This document shows positions 31,031 to 39,891 of a DNA stretch of 64,000 nt, one piece after another. Location: positions 1,240,001-1,304,000 of the forward strand of contig NZ_CP099222.1 in the NCBI RefSeq assembly GCF_029717145.1. The letters run 5' to 3'. This DNA comes from Citrobacter freundii. GTDB lineage: Bacteria > Pseudomonadota > Gammaproteobacteria > Enterobacterales > Enterobacteriaceae. Made by a program: the position numbers and the translations under genes. The notes beneath the pieces were generated by a model. It searched no databases, was not told the DNA's origin, and worked only from the letters and a program-made list of their open reading frames with translations. Every line of letters begins with the position of its first letter. Position 1 is the first letter of the stretch.

Positions 31031-31366
31031 ATGCCAAAGATTGTTATTTTGCCTCATCAGGATCTCTGTCCCGATGGCGCAGTTCTGGAAGCTGAGACCG
31101 GTGAGACCATTCTCGACGTTGCCCTGCGTAACGGCATCGAGATTGAACACGCCTGTGAAAAATCCTGTGCCTGCACCACCTGTCACTGCATCGTGCGTGA
31201 AGGCTTCGATTCCCTGCCGGAAAGCACGGAAGAAGAAGATGACATGCTGGACAAAGCCTGGGGACTAGAGCCGGAGAGCCGTTTAAGCTGTCAGGCTCGC
31301 GTCACCGAAGACGATTTAGTGGTCGAAATCCCACGTTACACAATCAATCATGCGCGTGAGCATTAA
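31031..31366 (+). CDS. fdx: [2Fe-2S] ferredoxin of the isc system
   Basis: A 111-residue adrenodoxin-type ferredoxin that supplies electrons for cluster assembly on IscU. Ligands C42, C48, C51 and C87 are seen ([17 protein letters not shown]). Confidence 0.97.
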   Translation: MPKIVILPHQDLCPDGAVLEAETGETILDVALRNGIEIEHACEKSCACTTCHCIVREGFDSLPESTEEEDDMLDKAWGLEPESRLSCQARVTEDDLVVEIPRYTINHAREH

Positions 31367-31377
31367 CAGAGGGTAGT

Positions 31378-31578
31378 ATGGGACTGAAGTGGACCGACAG
31401 CCGTGAAATCGGCGAGGCGCTGTACGACGCGTTCCCCGATCTCGATCCCAAGACCGTTCGTTTCACCGATCTGCATCAATGGATCTGTGACCTGGAAGAG
31501 TTCGATGATGATCCGCAAGCATCGAACGAAAAAATCCTTGAGGCCATTTTACTGGTCTGGCTGGACGAAGCTGAATAA
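31378..31578 (+). CDS. iscX: IscX, Fe-S assembly regulator
   Basis: A 66-residue acidic protein ([20 protein letters not shown]), same length as E. coli IscX (YfhJ). It binds IscS and iron and tunes the assembly rate. Last of the isc genes before a terminator-like hairpin. Confidence 0.97.
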   Translation: MGLKWTDSREIGEALYDAFPDLDPKTVRFTDLHQWICDLEEFDDDPQASNEKILEAILLVWLDEAE

Positions 31579-31582
31579 GTCA

Positions 31583-31610
31583 ACGGGCTGCCCACGGGTG
31601 GCCCGTTTTC
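31583..31610 (+). terminator. Hairpin between iscX and pepB
   Basis: ACGGGC (31583-31588) and GCCCGT (31601-31606) pair around a short loop, followed by TTTTC. Typical terminator or attenuator layout at the end of the isc cluster; pepB starts 30 bases on and may be reached by read-through. Confidence 0.65.
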
Positions 31611-31639
31611 CTGTATGCGCGAAAATAAGGATAAATAAA

Positions 31640-32923
31640 ATGACAGAAGCCATGAAAATTACGCTTTCCACGCAGCCTGCTGACGCGCGCTGGGGTGAAA
31701 AAGCGACTTACAGCATTAACAGTGACGGCATTACCCTACACCTTAATGGAAAAGACGATCTGGGCCTTATCCAGCGCGCCGCGCGGAAAATCGACGGTCT
31801 GGGTATCAAACATATTCAGCTGGAAGGCGAAGGCTGGGACACCGAGCGCAGCTGGGCATTCTGGCAGGGCTACAAAGGACCTAAAGGCAGCCGTAAAGTT
31901 GAGTGGGCCCCGCTCGACGACGCGCAGCAGAAGGAACTGGATAGCCGCCTGAAAATCATTGACTGGGTACGTGACACCATCAATGCCCCGGCGGAAGAAC
32001 TCGGCCCGGAACAGCTGGCGCAGCGCGCGGTTGATCTGCTGTGCAGCGTGGCGTGCGATAACGTCTCTTACCGCATCACCAAAGGCGAAGATCTGCGCGA
32101 GCAGAATTACATGGGTCTGCACACGGTAGGTCGTGGATCTGAACGTCCACCGGTACTGCTGGCGCTGGACTATAACCCAACCGGTGATAAAACCGCTCCG
32201 GTTTACGCCTGCCTGGTCGGCAAAGGGATCACCTTTGACTCCGGCGGTTACAGCATCAAGCAAAGCGCGTTTATGGACTCAATGAAGTCCGATATGGGCG
32301 GCGCGGCCACGGTAACGGGCGCACTGGCGTTTGCCATCACTCGCGGTCTGAACAAACGTGTGAAGCTGTATCTGTGCTGTGCGGATAACCTGATCAGCGG
32401 CAATGCCTTCAAGCTCGGCGATATCATTCGCTATCGCAACGGCAAAAATGTTGAAGTGATGAACACCGACGCCGAAGGCCGTTTGGTGCTGGCAGATGGC
32501 CTGATTGACGCCAGTGCGCAGAAACCTGAATTGATCATCGATGCCGCGACGTTGACCGGTGCGGCGAAAACAGCTCTGGGTAACGATTACCATGCGCTGT
32601 TTAGCTTTGATGACCAGCTGGCAGCTCGTCTGATGGCAAGCGCGGCGCAGGAGAATGAACCGTTCTGGCGCCTGCCGTTGGCGGAATTCCACCGTAACCA
32701 GTTGCCGTCCAACTTTGCCGAGCTGAACAACACCGCCAGCGCGGCCTATCCTGCGGGCGCAAGCACCGCGGCGGGCTTCCTGTCGCATTTCGTGGAAAAC
32801 TATCAGCAAGGCTGGCTGCATATCGACTGCTCTGCAACCTATCGCAAGGCACCGGTTGAGCAGTGGTCCGCGGGCGCGACCGGTCTGGGTGTGCGCACCA
32901 TCGCGAATCTGCTGACTGCCTGA
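31640..32923 (+). CDS. pepB: Aminopeptidase B (leucyl aminopeptidase family M17)
   Basis: A 427-residue M17 metallo-aminopeptidase active on broad N-terminal residues including Asp/Glu. The C-terminal catalytic domain has [23 protein letters not shown], and [14 protein letters not shown] with metal ligands and the active-site K/R pair. I use ATG 31640, which gives the E. coli length; an upstream reading through iscX in another frame is not a gene. Known in E. coli to follow iscX. Confidence 0.96.
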   Translation: MTEAMKITLSTQPADARWGEKATYSINSDGITLHLNGKDDLGLIQRAARKIDGLGIKHIQLEGEGWDTERSWAFWQGYKGPKGSRKVEWAPLDDAQQKELDSRLKIIDWVRDTINAPAEELGPEQLAQRAVDLLCSVACDNVSYRITKGEDLREQNYMGLHTVGRGSERPPVLLALDYNPTGDKTAPVYACLVGKGITFDSGGYSIKQSAFMDSMKSDMGGAATVTGALAFAITRGLNKRVKLYLCCADNLISGNAFKLGDIIRYRNGKNVEVMNTDAEGRLVLADGLIDASAQKPELIIDAATLTGAAKTALGNDYHALFSFDDQLAARLMASAAQENEPFWRLPLAEFHRNQLPSNFAELNNTASAAYPAGASTAAGFLSHFVENYQQGWLHIDCSATYRKAPVEQWSAGATGLGVRTIANLLTA

Positions 32924-32933
32924 AAGGTGTTTT

Positions 32934-33006
32934 TGTAGGCCGGGTAAGCGAAGCGCCACCCGGCATTTTGCCTGATGCGACGCGGTGCGTCTTATCAGGC
33001 CTACAA
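32934..33006. repeat. BIME: two REP units between pepB and sseB
   Basis: REP at 32934-32965 (TGTAGGCCGGGTAAG...CACCCGGCA) followed by an inverted unit ending ATCAGGCCTACA (33006). The second ends 27 bases before the sseB start, so the sseB leader is very short or transcribed through the BIME. Confidence 0.88.
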
Positions 33007-33032
33007 CCCATATGTACAAAATTTGTGATCTT

Positions 33033-33809
33033 ATGTCCGAAATAAAAAATGAATTAGAAACGTTGCTGGAAAAAGCAGCGACGGAGCCTGCGCATCGTCC
33101 GGCCTTTTTCCGCACGTTGCTGGAATCCACCGTCTGGGTTCCGGGTACGGCCGCAGAAGGCGAGGCGGTAGTTGAAGACAGCGCACTGGATCTGCAGCAC
33201 TGGGAAAAAGAAGACGGCACCACCGTGATCCCGTTTTTCACCTCCCTGGAAGCCCTGCAGCAGGCCGTTGAAGACGAACAGGCGTTTGTTGTGATGCCAG
33301 TACGCACGCTGTTTGAAATGACGCTGGGTGCGACGCTGTTTCTCAACGCCAAACTGCCGACCGGCAAAGAATTTATGCCGCGTGAAATCAGCCTGCTGCT
33401 CGGTGAAGAAGGCAATCCGTTGAGTACCCAGGAAGTGCTGGAAGGCGGCGAGTCGCTGATCCTCTCCGAGGTCGCGGAACCTCCGGCGCAGATGATCGAC
33501 TCGCTCACGACGCTGTTTAAAACCATTAAACCGGTAAAACGGGCGTTTATCTGCTCGATTAAAGATAGCCCGGATGCCCAGCCTAATCTGCTGATTGGCA
33601 TTGAAGCCGAGGGCGATATTGAAGAGATTATTCATGCCACGGGCAGCGTAGCGACCGATACGTTACCGGGTGATGAACCGATTGATATCTGCCAGGTGGT
33701 GAAAGGTGAGAAAGGGGTCAGCCACTTTATTACCGAACACATCGCGCCGTTCTACGAGCGCCGCTGGGGCGGTTTCCTGCGCGATTTTAAACAGAACCGG
33801 ATCATCTAA
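33033..33809 (+). CDS. sseB: Protein SseB, serine-sensitivity enhancing
   Basis: A 258-residue protein matching E. coli SseB in length and sequence style (EPAHRPAFFRTLLEST; GFLRDFKQNRII at the end). It has an N-terminal SseB domain (about 10-120) and a C-terminal SseB_C domain (about 140-250); overexpression enhances serine sensitivity, true role unknown. This is the chromosomal housekeeping SseB, not the SPI-2 translocator of the same name. The ATG at 33033 gives the usual N-terminus; I see no good Shine-Dalgarno before it (an ATG at 33012 is in frame), which is unusual. Confidence 0.92.
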   Translation: MSEIKNELETLLEKAATEPAHRPAFFRTLLESTVWVPGTAAEGEAVVEDSALDLQHWEKEDGTTVIPFFTSLEALQQAVEDEQAFVVMPVRTLFEMTLGATLFLNAKLPTGKEFMPREISLLLGEEGNPLSTQEVLEGGESLILSEVAEPPAQMIDSLTTLFKTIKPVKRAFICSIKDSPDAQPNLLIGIEAEGDIEEIIHATGSVATDTLPGDEPIDICQVVKGEKGVSHFITEHIAPFYERRWGGFLRDFKQNRII

Positions 33810-33817
33810 AAGACCTT

Positions 33818-33898
33818 GCCGAATGGCCACGCATACGTCTTATCCAGCCTACGATTTACACTATTTTGTAGGCCGGATGCGCGACGCGCCATCCGGCA
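33818..33898. repeat. BIME: two REP units between convergent sseB and sseA
   Basis: Units at 33818-33853 (GCCGAATGGCC...TTATCCAGCCTACG) and 33867-33898 (TGTAGGCCGGATG...CATCCGGCA) in opposite orientation, filling the space between the two stops. Confidence 0.88.
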
Positions 33899-33906
33899 TT
33901 TCCAGC

Positions 33907-34752
33907 TTATAATATCGGTTCTACCGGTAAATCATTGCGTGCACCCCATTCGCTCCATGCCCCGTCATACAGGGCCACGTTAGGGACACCCAGCGTGGTA
34001 AGCGCCAGTACCACCACGGCGGCGGTTACGCCGGAGCCGCAACTGGCGATAATCGGTCTGTCAAAGCTCACGCCGTGGCTAAAGAAGATAGCGTCCAGTT
34101 CCTCGGTGGTTTTTAACTCGCCGTCGCGAACCAGTTCAGTCCACGGTACGTTTAGCGCACCGGGAACATGACCACGCCTCAGGCCAGGACGTGGCTCATC
34201 AACTTCCGCATTGAAACGCGCAGCCGGACGCGCATCAACAATCTGAGCGGTTTTTTCATGGCTGGCCAGCAGGACATCGGTCACTCGCACCACGGCTTCC
34301 GGCGTAAACGTCGCGTCAAACTCGCCTTCTGACAAATCAACGTTCCCTGCCTGCAGCGGGAATTCATCACGCTGCCAGCTTGCGAAACCGCCCGCCAGAA
34401 TGGAGACATTTTCCACACCAAACGTGCGCAACATCCACCAGGCGCGCGGGGCAGAAAACAAATTGCCGTCATCGTAAATGACCAGGTGTTTATCCTGATG
34501 TACGCCCAGTTCGCGCATGGCTACGGCGAACGCCTCCGGGCGTGGCATCATATGCGGTAACGCTGAGGCATGGTCGGAGAGCGCTTCGATATCAAAAAAG
34601 ACCGCGCCAGGGATATGGCCAGCGCGATACTCCTCGCCAACATCACGATCTTCCTGCCCTGGAGGCGCCATCCGGGCATCAAGAATCTGTATTTCCGGAT
34701 CGTCAATGTGTTCGACAAGCCAGTCGGCAGCGACAAAGAAGGCGGTGGTCAT
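33907..34752 (-). CDS. sseA: 3-mercaptopyruvate sulfurtransferase
   Basis: A 281-residue tandem rhodanese protein. The catalytic loop is in the second domain (ASCGSGVTA, Cys near 238), with the CGSGVTA signature of mercaptopyruvate sulfurtransferases rather than thiosulfate rhodanese. The frame is open 60 bases upstream, but the start at 34752 has GGAG six bases before it and equals the E. coli length. Divergent from yfhM. Confidence 0.95.
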   Translation of the reverse strand: MTTAFFVAADWLVEHIDDPEIQILDARMAPPGQEDRDVGEEYRAGHIPGAVFFDIEALSDHASALPHMMPRPEAFAVAMRELGVHQDKHLVIYDDGNLFSAPRAWWMLRTFGVENVSILAGGFASWQRDEFPLQAGNVDLSEGEFDATFTPEAVVRVTDVLLASHEKTAQIVDARPAARFNAEVDEPRPGLRRGHVPGALNVPWTELVRDGELKTTEELDAIFFSHGVSFDRPIIASCGSGVTAAVVVLALTTLGVPNVALYDGAWSEWGARNDLPVEPIL

Positions 34753-34959
34753 AGGCATCTCCATTTTTACCAGGTTTCGGCAAATTGTCGGCTGTTTACC
34801 GTCAGGGGACAAGTAAAAGAGGCTGATTTGTCAGGGTGGATCGACATTATTCGCGAAAATTCAGATAGCGCAGATTAGTTACAGACTTCCACATCCTGAA
34901 ATCTCACGCATAATAGGGGTTCTACGTAGCTAACGGGCCGCTCAGGCCAGGGATGAAAA
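34753..34959. promoter_or_regulatory. Divergent sseA/yfhM control region
   Basis: 207 bases with promoters for sseA and yfhM to either side by position. I see no clear operator. No gene. Confidence 0.5.
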
Positions 34960-37900
34960 ATGAAACATTTACGCGTAGCGGCCTGTATGCTGATGTTTGC
35001 GCTGGCGGGGTGCGATAATAATGATAAGCCGTCGACGGACGCGAAAAATGATACGCCTGCCCCACAGACCTCGTCGGTAAAAGATCCGGCGCAATTACAC
35101 AAGCTGACACAGCAAAGTCAGGGTAAACCGTTGACGCTACTGGACGCCTCCGAAGTCCAGTTAGACGGCGCGGCGACGCTGGTGCTGACGTTCTCCATCC
35201 CCCTAGATCCTGAGCAAGATTTTTCTCGCGTACTGCACGTTGTCGATAAAAAAAGCGGCAAAGTGGACGGGGCCTGGGAATTGGCGCCCAACCTGAAAGA
35301 GCTACGCTTACGTCATCTGGAGCCCAACCGCGAACTGGTGGTGACTATTGAGCGCGATTTACTGGCGCTGAATAAGGCGACGTTTGGCACTGAATATGAA
35401 AAAAACATCACCACGCGCGATGTCCAGCCCAGCGTCGGATTTGCCAGTCGTGGCTCGCTGTTGCCAGGCAAAGTGATCGAAGGCCTGCCGGTGATGGCGC
35501 TGAACGTCAACAGCGTGGATGTGAACTTCTTTCGCGTGAAGCCGGAGTCGCTTGGCGCGTTTATCAGCCAGTGGGAATACCGCAACTCATTGTCTAACTG
35601 GGAATCCGACAACCTGCTGAAAATGGCAGAGCTGGTTTATTCCGGGCGCTTTGACCTTAATCCGGCACGCAATACCCGTGAGAAACTGCTGCTGCCGCTG
35701 GGCGAAATCAAGCCGTTGCAGCAGGCGGGGGTGTACGTTGCGGTGATGAACCAGGCCGGGCAATACAATTACAGCAATGCTGCCACGCTATTTACGCTCA
35801 GCGATATTGGCGTATCCGCACACCGTTACCACAATCAGCTGGATGTCTTTACCCAGAGCCTGGAAAACGGCGCTGCGCAGCAGGGTATAGATGTTACCTT
35901 GCTCAATGAGAAAGGGCAGACGCTGGCGCAGGCGACCAGCGATGCGCAGGGACACGTGAAGCTCGAGACGGATAAAGACGCCGCCATATTGCTGGCGCGT
36001 AAAGACGGGCAAACCACGCTGCTGGACCTGAAATTACCGGCGCTGGATCTGGCTGAATTTGATATCGCGGGGGCACCGGGATACAGCAAACAGTTCTTTA
36101 TGTTCGGTCCGCGCGATCTCTATCGTCCCGGTGAAACGGTGATCCTCAACGGATTACTGCGCGACAGCGATGGCAAAACGTTGCCCGATCAGCCGGTGAA
36201 GCTGGAAGTCGTTAAGCCCGACGGGCAGGTATTACGCACGGTGGTCAGCCAGCCCGAAAACGGTCTGTACCGTCTGACCTGGCCGCTGGACAGCAGTGCG
36301 CCAACCGGTATGTGGCATATTCGCGCCAACACCGGCGATAACCGCTCACGGATGTGGGATTTCCATGTCGAAGATTTTATGCCCGAGCGGATGGCGCTCA
36401 ACCTCACCGCCAATAAAATGCCGATTGCACCGGCTGACGATGTGAAGTTTTCGGTGGTGGGTTACTACCTGTACGGTGCGCCTGCGAATGGTAATGCCCT
36501 GCAAGGTCAGCTATTCCTGCGACCACAGCGTGAAGCGGTGTCTGCATTGCCGGGATTCCAGTTTGGCAATATTGCTGAAGAGAATCTCTCCCGCAGTCTG
36601 GATGAAGTTCAGCTGACGCTGGATGAAAACGGTCGTGGCGAAGTCACAACCAGCAGTCAGTGGCAGGAAGCTCACTCGCCGTTACAGGTCATTTTGCAGG
36701 CCAGCCTGCTGGAGTCGGGTGGCCGTCCGGTGACCCGTCGGGTAGAACAGGCTATCTGGCCTGCAGATACCCTGCCGGGTATTCGCCCGCAATTCGCAGC
36801 CAAAGCCGTTTATGATTACCGCACCGATACCACGGTGAATCAGCCGATCGTTGATGAAGACAGCAACGCCGCGTTTGATATTGTTTATGCCGATGCAAAA
36901 GGCGAGAAAAAAGCGGTTTCCGGCTTGCAGGTGCGGTTGATCCGCGAACGTCGGGATTACTATTGGAACTGGTCTGAAGGAGAGGGCTGGCAGTCGCAGT
37001 TCGATCAAAAGGATCTGGTCGAAGGCGAGCAAACACTGGATCTTACCGCTGATGAAACCGGTAAGATCAGCTTCCCGGTGGAGTGGGGCGCTTACCGTCT
37101 GGAAGTGAAAGCACCCAACGATACGGTGAGCAGCGTGCGCTTCTGGGCCGGATACAGCTGGCAGGATAACAGCGACGGCAGCGGGGCGGTGCGCCCGGAT
37201 CGTGTCACTCTGAAGCTGGATAAACCCAATTATCGTCCTGGCGACACCATGAAGTTGCACATTGCCGCGCCTGCTGCCGGTAAAGGCTATGCAATGGTGG
37301 AATCCAGCGAAGGCCCGCTGTGGTGGCAAGAGATCGATGTCCCTGCAAATGGTCTGGATCTCTCTATTCCGGTCGACAAAACCTGGAACCGCCATGACCT
37401 CTATCTTAGCGCGTTGGTGATCCGCCCTGGCGACAAATCCCGCTCGGCTACGCCAAAACGCGCGGTCGGGTTACTGCATTTGCCGCTGGGCGATGAAAAT
37501 CGTCGCCTGGATTTGACGCTGGAAAATCCGGCTAAAATGCGCCCGAATCAACCGTTGACCGTTAACGTGAAAGCCAGTGTCAAAAATGGTGACGTGCCTA
37601 AACAGGTTAACGTCCTGGTCTCCGCTGTAGACAGCGGGGTGTTGAATATCACCGATTACGCTACCCCGGATCCGTGGCAGGCATTTTTTGGCCAGAAACG
37701 CTATGGCGCGGATATTTATGATATTTACGGCCAGGTAATCGAAGGGCAAGGGCGTTTGGCGGCACTGCGTTTCGGTGGCGATGGTGATGAGCTAAAACGC
37801 GGCGGCAAACCGCCGGTTAATCACGTCAATATCGTGGCGCAACAGGCGCTGCCGGTCACGCTCAACGAGAAAGGTGAGGGCACGGTAACGTTGCCGATTG

Positions 37901-39891
37901 GCGATTTTAACGGTGAACTGCGGGTGATGGCGCAGGCCTGGACCGCAGATGACTTTGGCAGTAGCGAGAGTAAAGTGATCGTCGCTGCGCCGGTGATCGC
38001 GGAACTGAATATGCCACGCTTTATGGCCGGCGGTGATACCTCGCGCCTGACGCTGGACGTCACCAATCTGACAGATAGGCCGCAGACGCTGAATATTCAG
38101 CTTACCGCCAGCGGCTTAGTGTCACTGATGGGCCAAAACCCTTCCCCGGTGGATCTGGCACCTGGCGTGCGTACCACGTTATTTATTCCGGTACGGGCAC
38201 TGGAGGGATTCGGCGATGGTGAGATTCAGGCCGTTATTAGTGGTTTGACGCTGCCAGGTGAAACGCTCCCCGTTCAACATAAACAGTGGAAGATTGGCGT
38301 GCGTCCGGCGTTCCCGGCGCAAACTCTCAATAGCGGCGTGGCGCTGCAAGCCGGTGAAACCTGGCAGTTACCGGACGGGGAACTGACCAACTTCTCCCCG
38401 GCAACGGTGCAGGGGCAACTGCTGTTCAGCGGCAAGCCGCCGCTGAATCTGGCGCGCTATGTTCGCGAATTGAAAGCCTATCCTTACGGCTGCCTGGAGC
38501 AGACTGCCAGCGGATTATTCCCATCGTTGTATACCAACGCCGCACAGTTGAAGGCGTTGGGTATAGCGGGTGATAGCGATGAAAAACGCCGCACGGCGGT
38601 TGAAATAGGTATTTCCCGGTTACTGCAAATGCAGCGTGACGATGGGGGATTTGCGCTGTGGGATAAGAACGGGCCGGAAGAGTACTGGCTGAGTACCTAT
38701 GTCATGGACTTCCTCGTCCGGGCAAATGAACAGGGCTACAGCGTCCCGAGTGAGGTGATCAACCGGGGCAATGCGCGTCTGCTGCGTTATTTACAGGATC
38801 CGGGCATGATGTCAATTCGCTACACCGACGACACCGCAGCCAGCCGGTTTGCCGTACAGGCCTATGCCGCGCTGGTACTGGCCCGTCAGCAGAAAGCGCC
38901 GCTGGGCGCTCTGCGTGAGATCTGGGAACGTCGAGCTCAGGCCGCCTCTGGCCTGCCGCTGCTGCAATTGGGCATTGCGCTGAAAAACATGGGCGATGCG
39001 AATCGCAGTGAACAGGCGCTGACGTTGGCACTCAATACGCCGCGCCGAGATACGCAGCAGTGGATGGCGGATTACGGCAGTCAGCTACGCGACAACGCGC
39101 TGATGCTGGCCTTGCTGGAAGAGAATAAACTGAAACCCGACGTGCAAAATACTTTGCTGAATACGCTGTCGGAGCAGGCTTTCGGTCAGCGCTGGCTCTC
39201 CACGCAGGAGAATAATGCGCTGTTCCTTGCTGCCCGTACGCTGCAGGATCAGCCGGGCACGTGGCAGGCGCAGACCTCTCTCTCTGAACAACCGCTGGCG
39301 GGTGATAAATCGCAAACCCGAAATCTGGATGCGGAACAGTTAGCGACGCTGGCGGTGACCAACACGGGTAATCTGCCGCTGTGGCTGCGTCTGGACGTCA
39401 GCGGCTATCCGCAAAGCTCACCGCAGCCTGCCAGCAATGTACTGCTCATTGAACGTCAGGTGCTGGGCACCGATGGGCAGAGTAAATCGCTCTCGTCTCT
39501 GCGCAGCGGCGAGCTGGTGCTGGTCTGGTTGACGGTTAGAGCCAGTCAGAATGTTCCGGATGCGCTGGTGGTCGATCTTCTGCCTGCTGGTCTGGAACTG
39601 GAAAACCAGAATCTGGCCAACGGTAGCGCCAGCCTGCAGGATAGCGGCAGCGAAGTGGCGAATTTGCTTAATCAAATGCAGCAAGCGGATATCCAGCACG
39701 TTGAATTCCGCGACGATCGCTTTGTCGCGGCGGTGGCTGTCAACGAAGGGCAACCGGTCACGCTGGTGTATCTGGCGCGCGCGGTCACACCGGGGACGTA
39801 TCAGGTACCTGTACCCCAGGTGGAATCGATGTATGTTCCGCAGTGGCGTGCCACCGGCACGGCTGAGGGCCCGCTGATTGTCAGACCGTAA
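34960..39891 (+). CDS. yfhM: Bacterial alpha-2-macroglobulin, lipoprotein with thioester
   Basis: A 1643-residue lipoprotein (E. coli YfhM 1653). Signal with lipobox LAGC at residues 15-18, so anchored in the envelope on the periplasmic side. Many macroglobulin-type beta domains follow, and the thioester motif CLEQ is at residues 1178-1181 (YPYGCLEQT), with a helical thioester domain after it. It is thought to trap incoming proteases covalently. Translated in tandem with the peptidoglycan synthase gene pbpC, whose ATG is immediately after this TAA: a repair enzyme beside an anti-protease, as in other gamma-proteobacteria. Confidence 0.96.
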   Translation: MKHLRVAACMLMFALAGCDNNDKPSTDAKNDTPAPQTSSVKDPAQLHKLTQQSQGKPLTLLDASEVQLDGAATLVLTFSIPLDPEQDFSRVLHVVDKKSGKVDGAWELAPNLKELRLRHLEPNRELVVTIERDLLALNKATFGTEYEKNITTRDVQPSVGFASRGSLLPGKVIEGLPVMALNVNSVDVNFFRVKPESLGAFISQWEYRNSLSNWESDNLLKMAELVYSGRFDLNPARNTREKLLLPLGEIKPLQQAGVYVAVMNQAGQYNYSNAATLFTLSDIGVSAHRYHNQLDVFTQSLENGAAQQGIDVTLLNEKGQTLAQATSDAQGHVKLETDKDAAILLARKDGQTTLLDLKLPALDLAEFDIAGAPGYSKQFFMFGPRDLYRPGETVILNGLLRDSDGKTLPDQPVKLEVVKPDGQVLRTVVSQPENGLYRLTWPLDSSAPTGMWHIRANTGDNRSRMWDFHVEDFMPERMALNLTANKMPIAPADDVKFSVVGYYLYGAPANGNALQGQLFLRPQREAVSALPGFQFGNIAEENLSRSLDEVQLTLDENGRGEVTTSSQWQEAHSPLQVILQASLLESGGRPVTRRVEQAIWPADTLPGIRPQFAAKAVYDYRTDTTVNQPIVDEDSNAAFDIVYADAKGEKKAVSGLQVRLIRERRDYYWNWSEGEGWQSQFDQKDLVEGEQTLDLTADETGKISFPVEWGAYRLEVKAPNDTVSSVRFWAGYSWQDNSDGSGAVRPDRVTLKLDKPNYRPGDTMKLHIAAPAAGKGYAMVESSEGPLWWQEIDVPANGLDLSIPVDKTWNRHDLYLSALVIRPGDKSRSATPKRAVGLLHLPLGDENRRLDLTLENPAKMRPNQPLTVNVKASVKNGDVPKQVNVLVSAVDSGVLNITDYATPDPWQAFFGQKRYGADIYDIYGQVIEGQGRLAALRFGGDGDELKRGGKPPVNHVNIVAQQALPVTLNEKGEGTVTLPIGDFNGELRVMAQAWTADDFGSSESKVIVAAPVIAELNMPRFMAGGDTSRLTLDVTNLTDRPQTLNIQLTASGLVSLMGQNPSPVDLAPGVRTTLFIPVRALEGFGDGEIQAVISGLTLPGETLPVQHKQWKIGVRPAFPAQTLNSGVALQAGETWQLPDGELTNFSPATVQGQLLFSGKPPLNLARYVRELKAYPYGCLEQTASGLFPSLYTNAAQLKALGIAGDSDEKRRTAVEIGISRLLQMQRDDGGFALWDKNGPEEYWLSTYVMDFLVRANEQGYSVPSEVINRGNARLLRYLQDPGMMSIRYTDDTAASRFAVQAYAALVLARQQKAPLGALREIWERRAQAASGLPLLQLGIALKNMGDANRSEQALTLALNTPRRDTQQWMADYGSQLRDNALMLALLEENKLKPDVQNTLLNTLSEQAFGQRWLSTQENNALFLAARTLQDQPGTWQAQTSLSEQPLAGDKSQTRNLDAEQLATLAVTNTGNLPLWLRLDVSGYPQSSPQPASNVLLIERQVLGTDGQSKSLSSLRSGELVLVWLTVRASQNVPDALVVDLLPAGLELENQNLANGSASLQDSGSEVANLLNQMQQADIQHVEFRDDRFVAAVAVNEGQPVTLVYLARAVTPGTYQVPVPQVESMYVPQWRATGTAEGPLIVRP

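Noticed and set aside
32279-33601. 440-codon open frame on the minus strand opposite pepB and sseB
   Set aside because: Ser/Arg-rich translation with no family look, crosses two well-identified genes and the BIME between them; an antisense shadow of GC-rich codon use.
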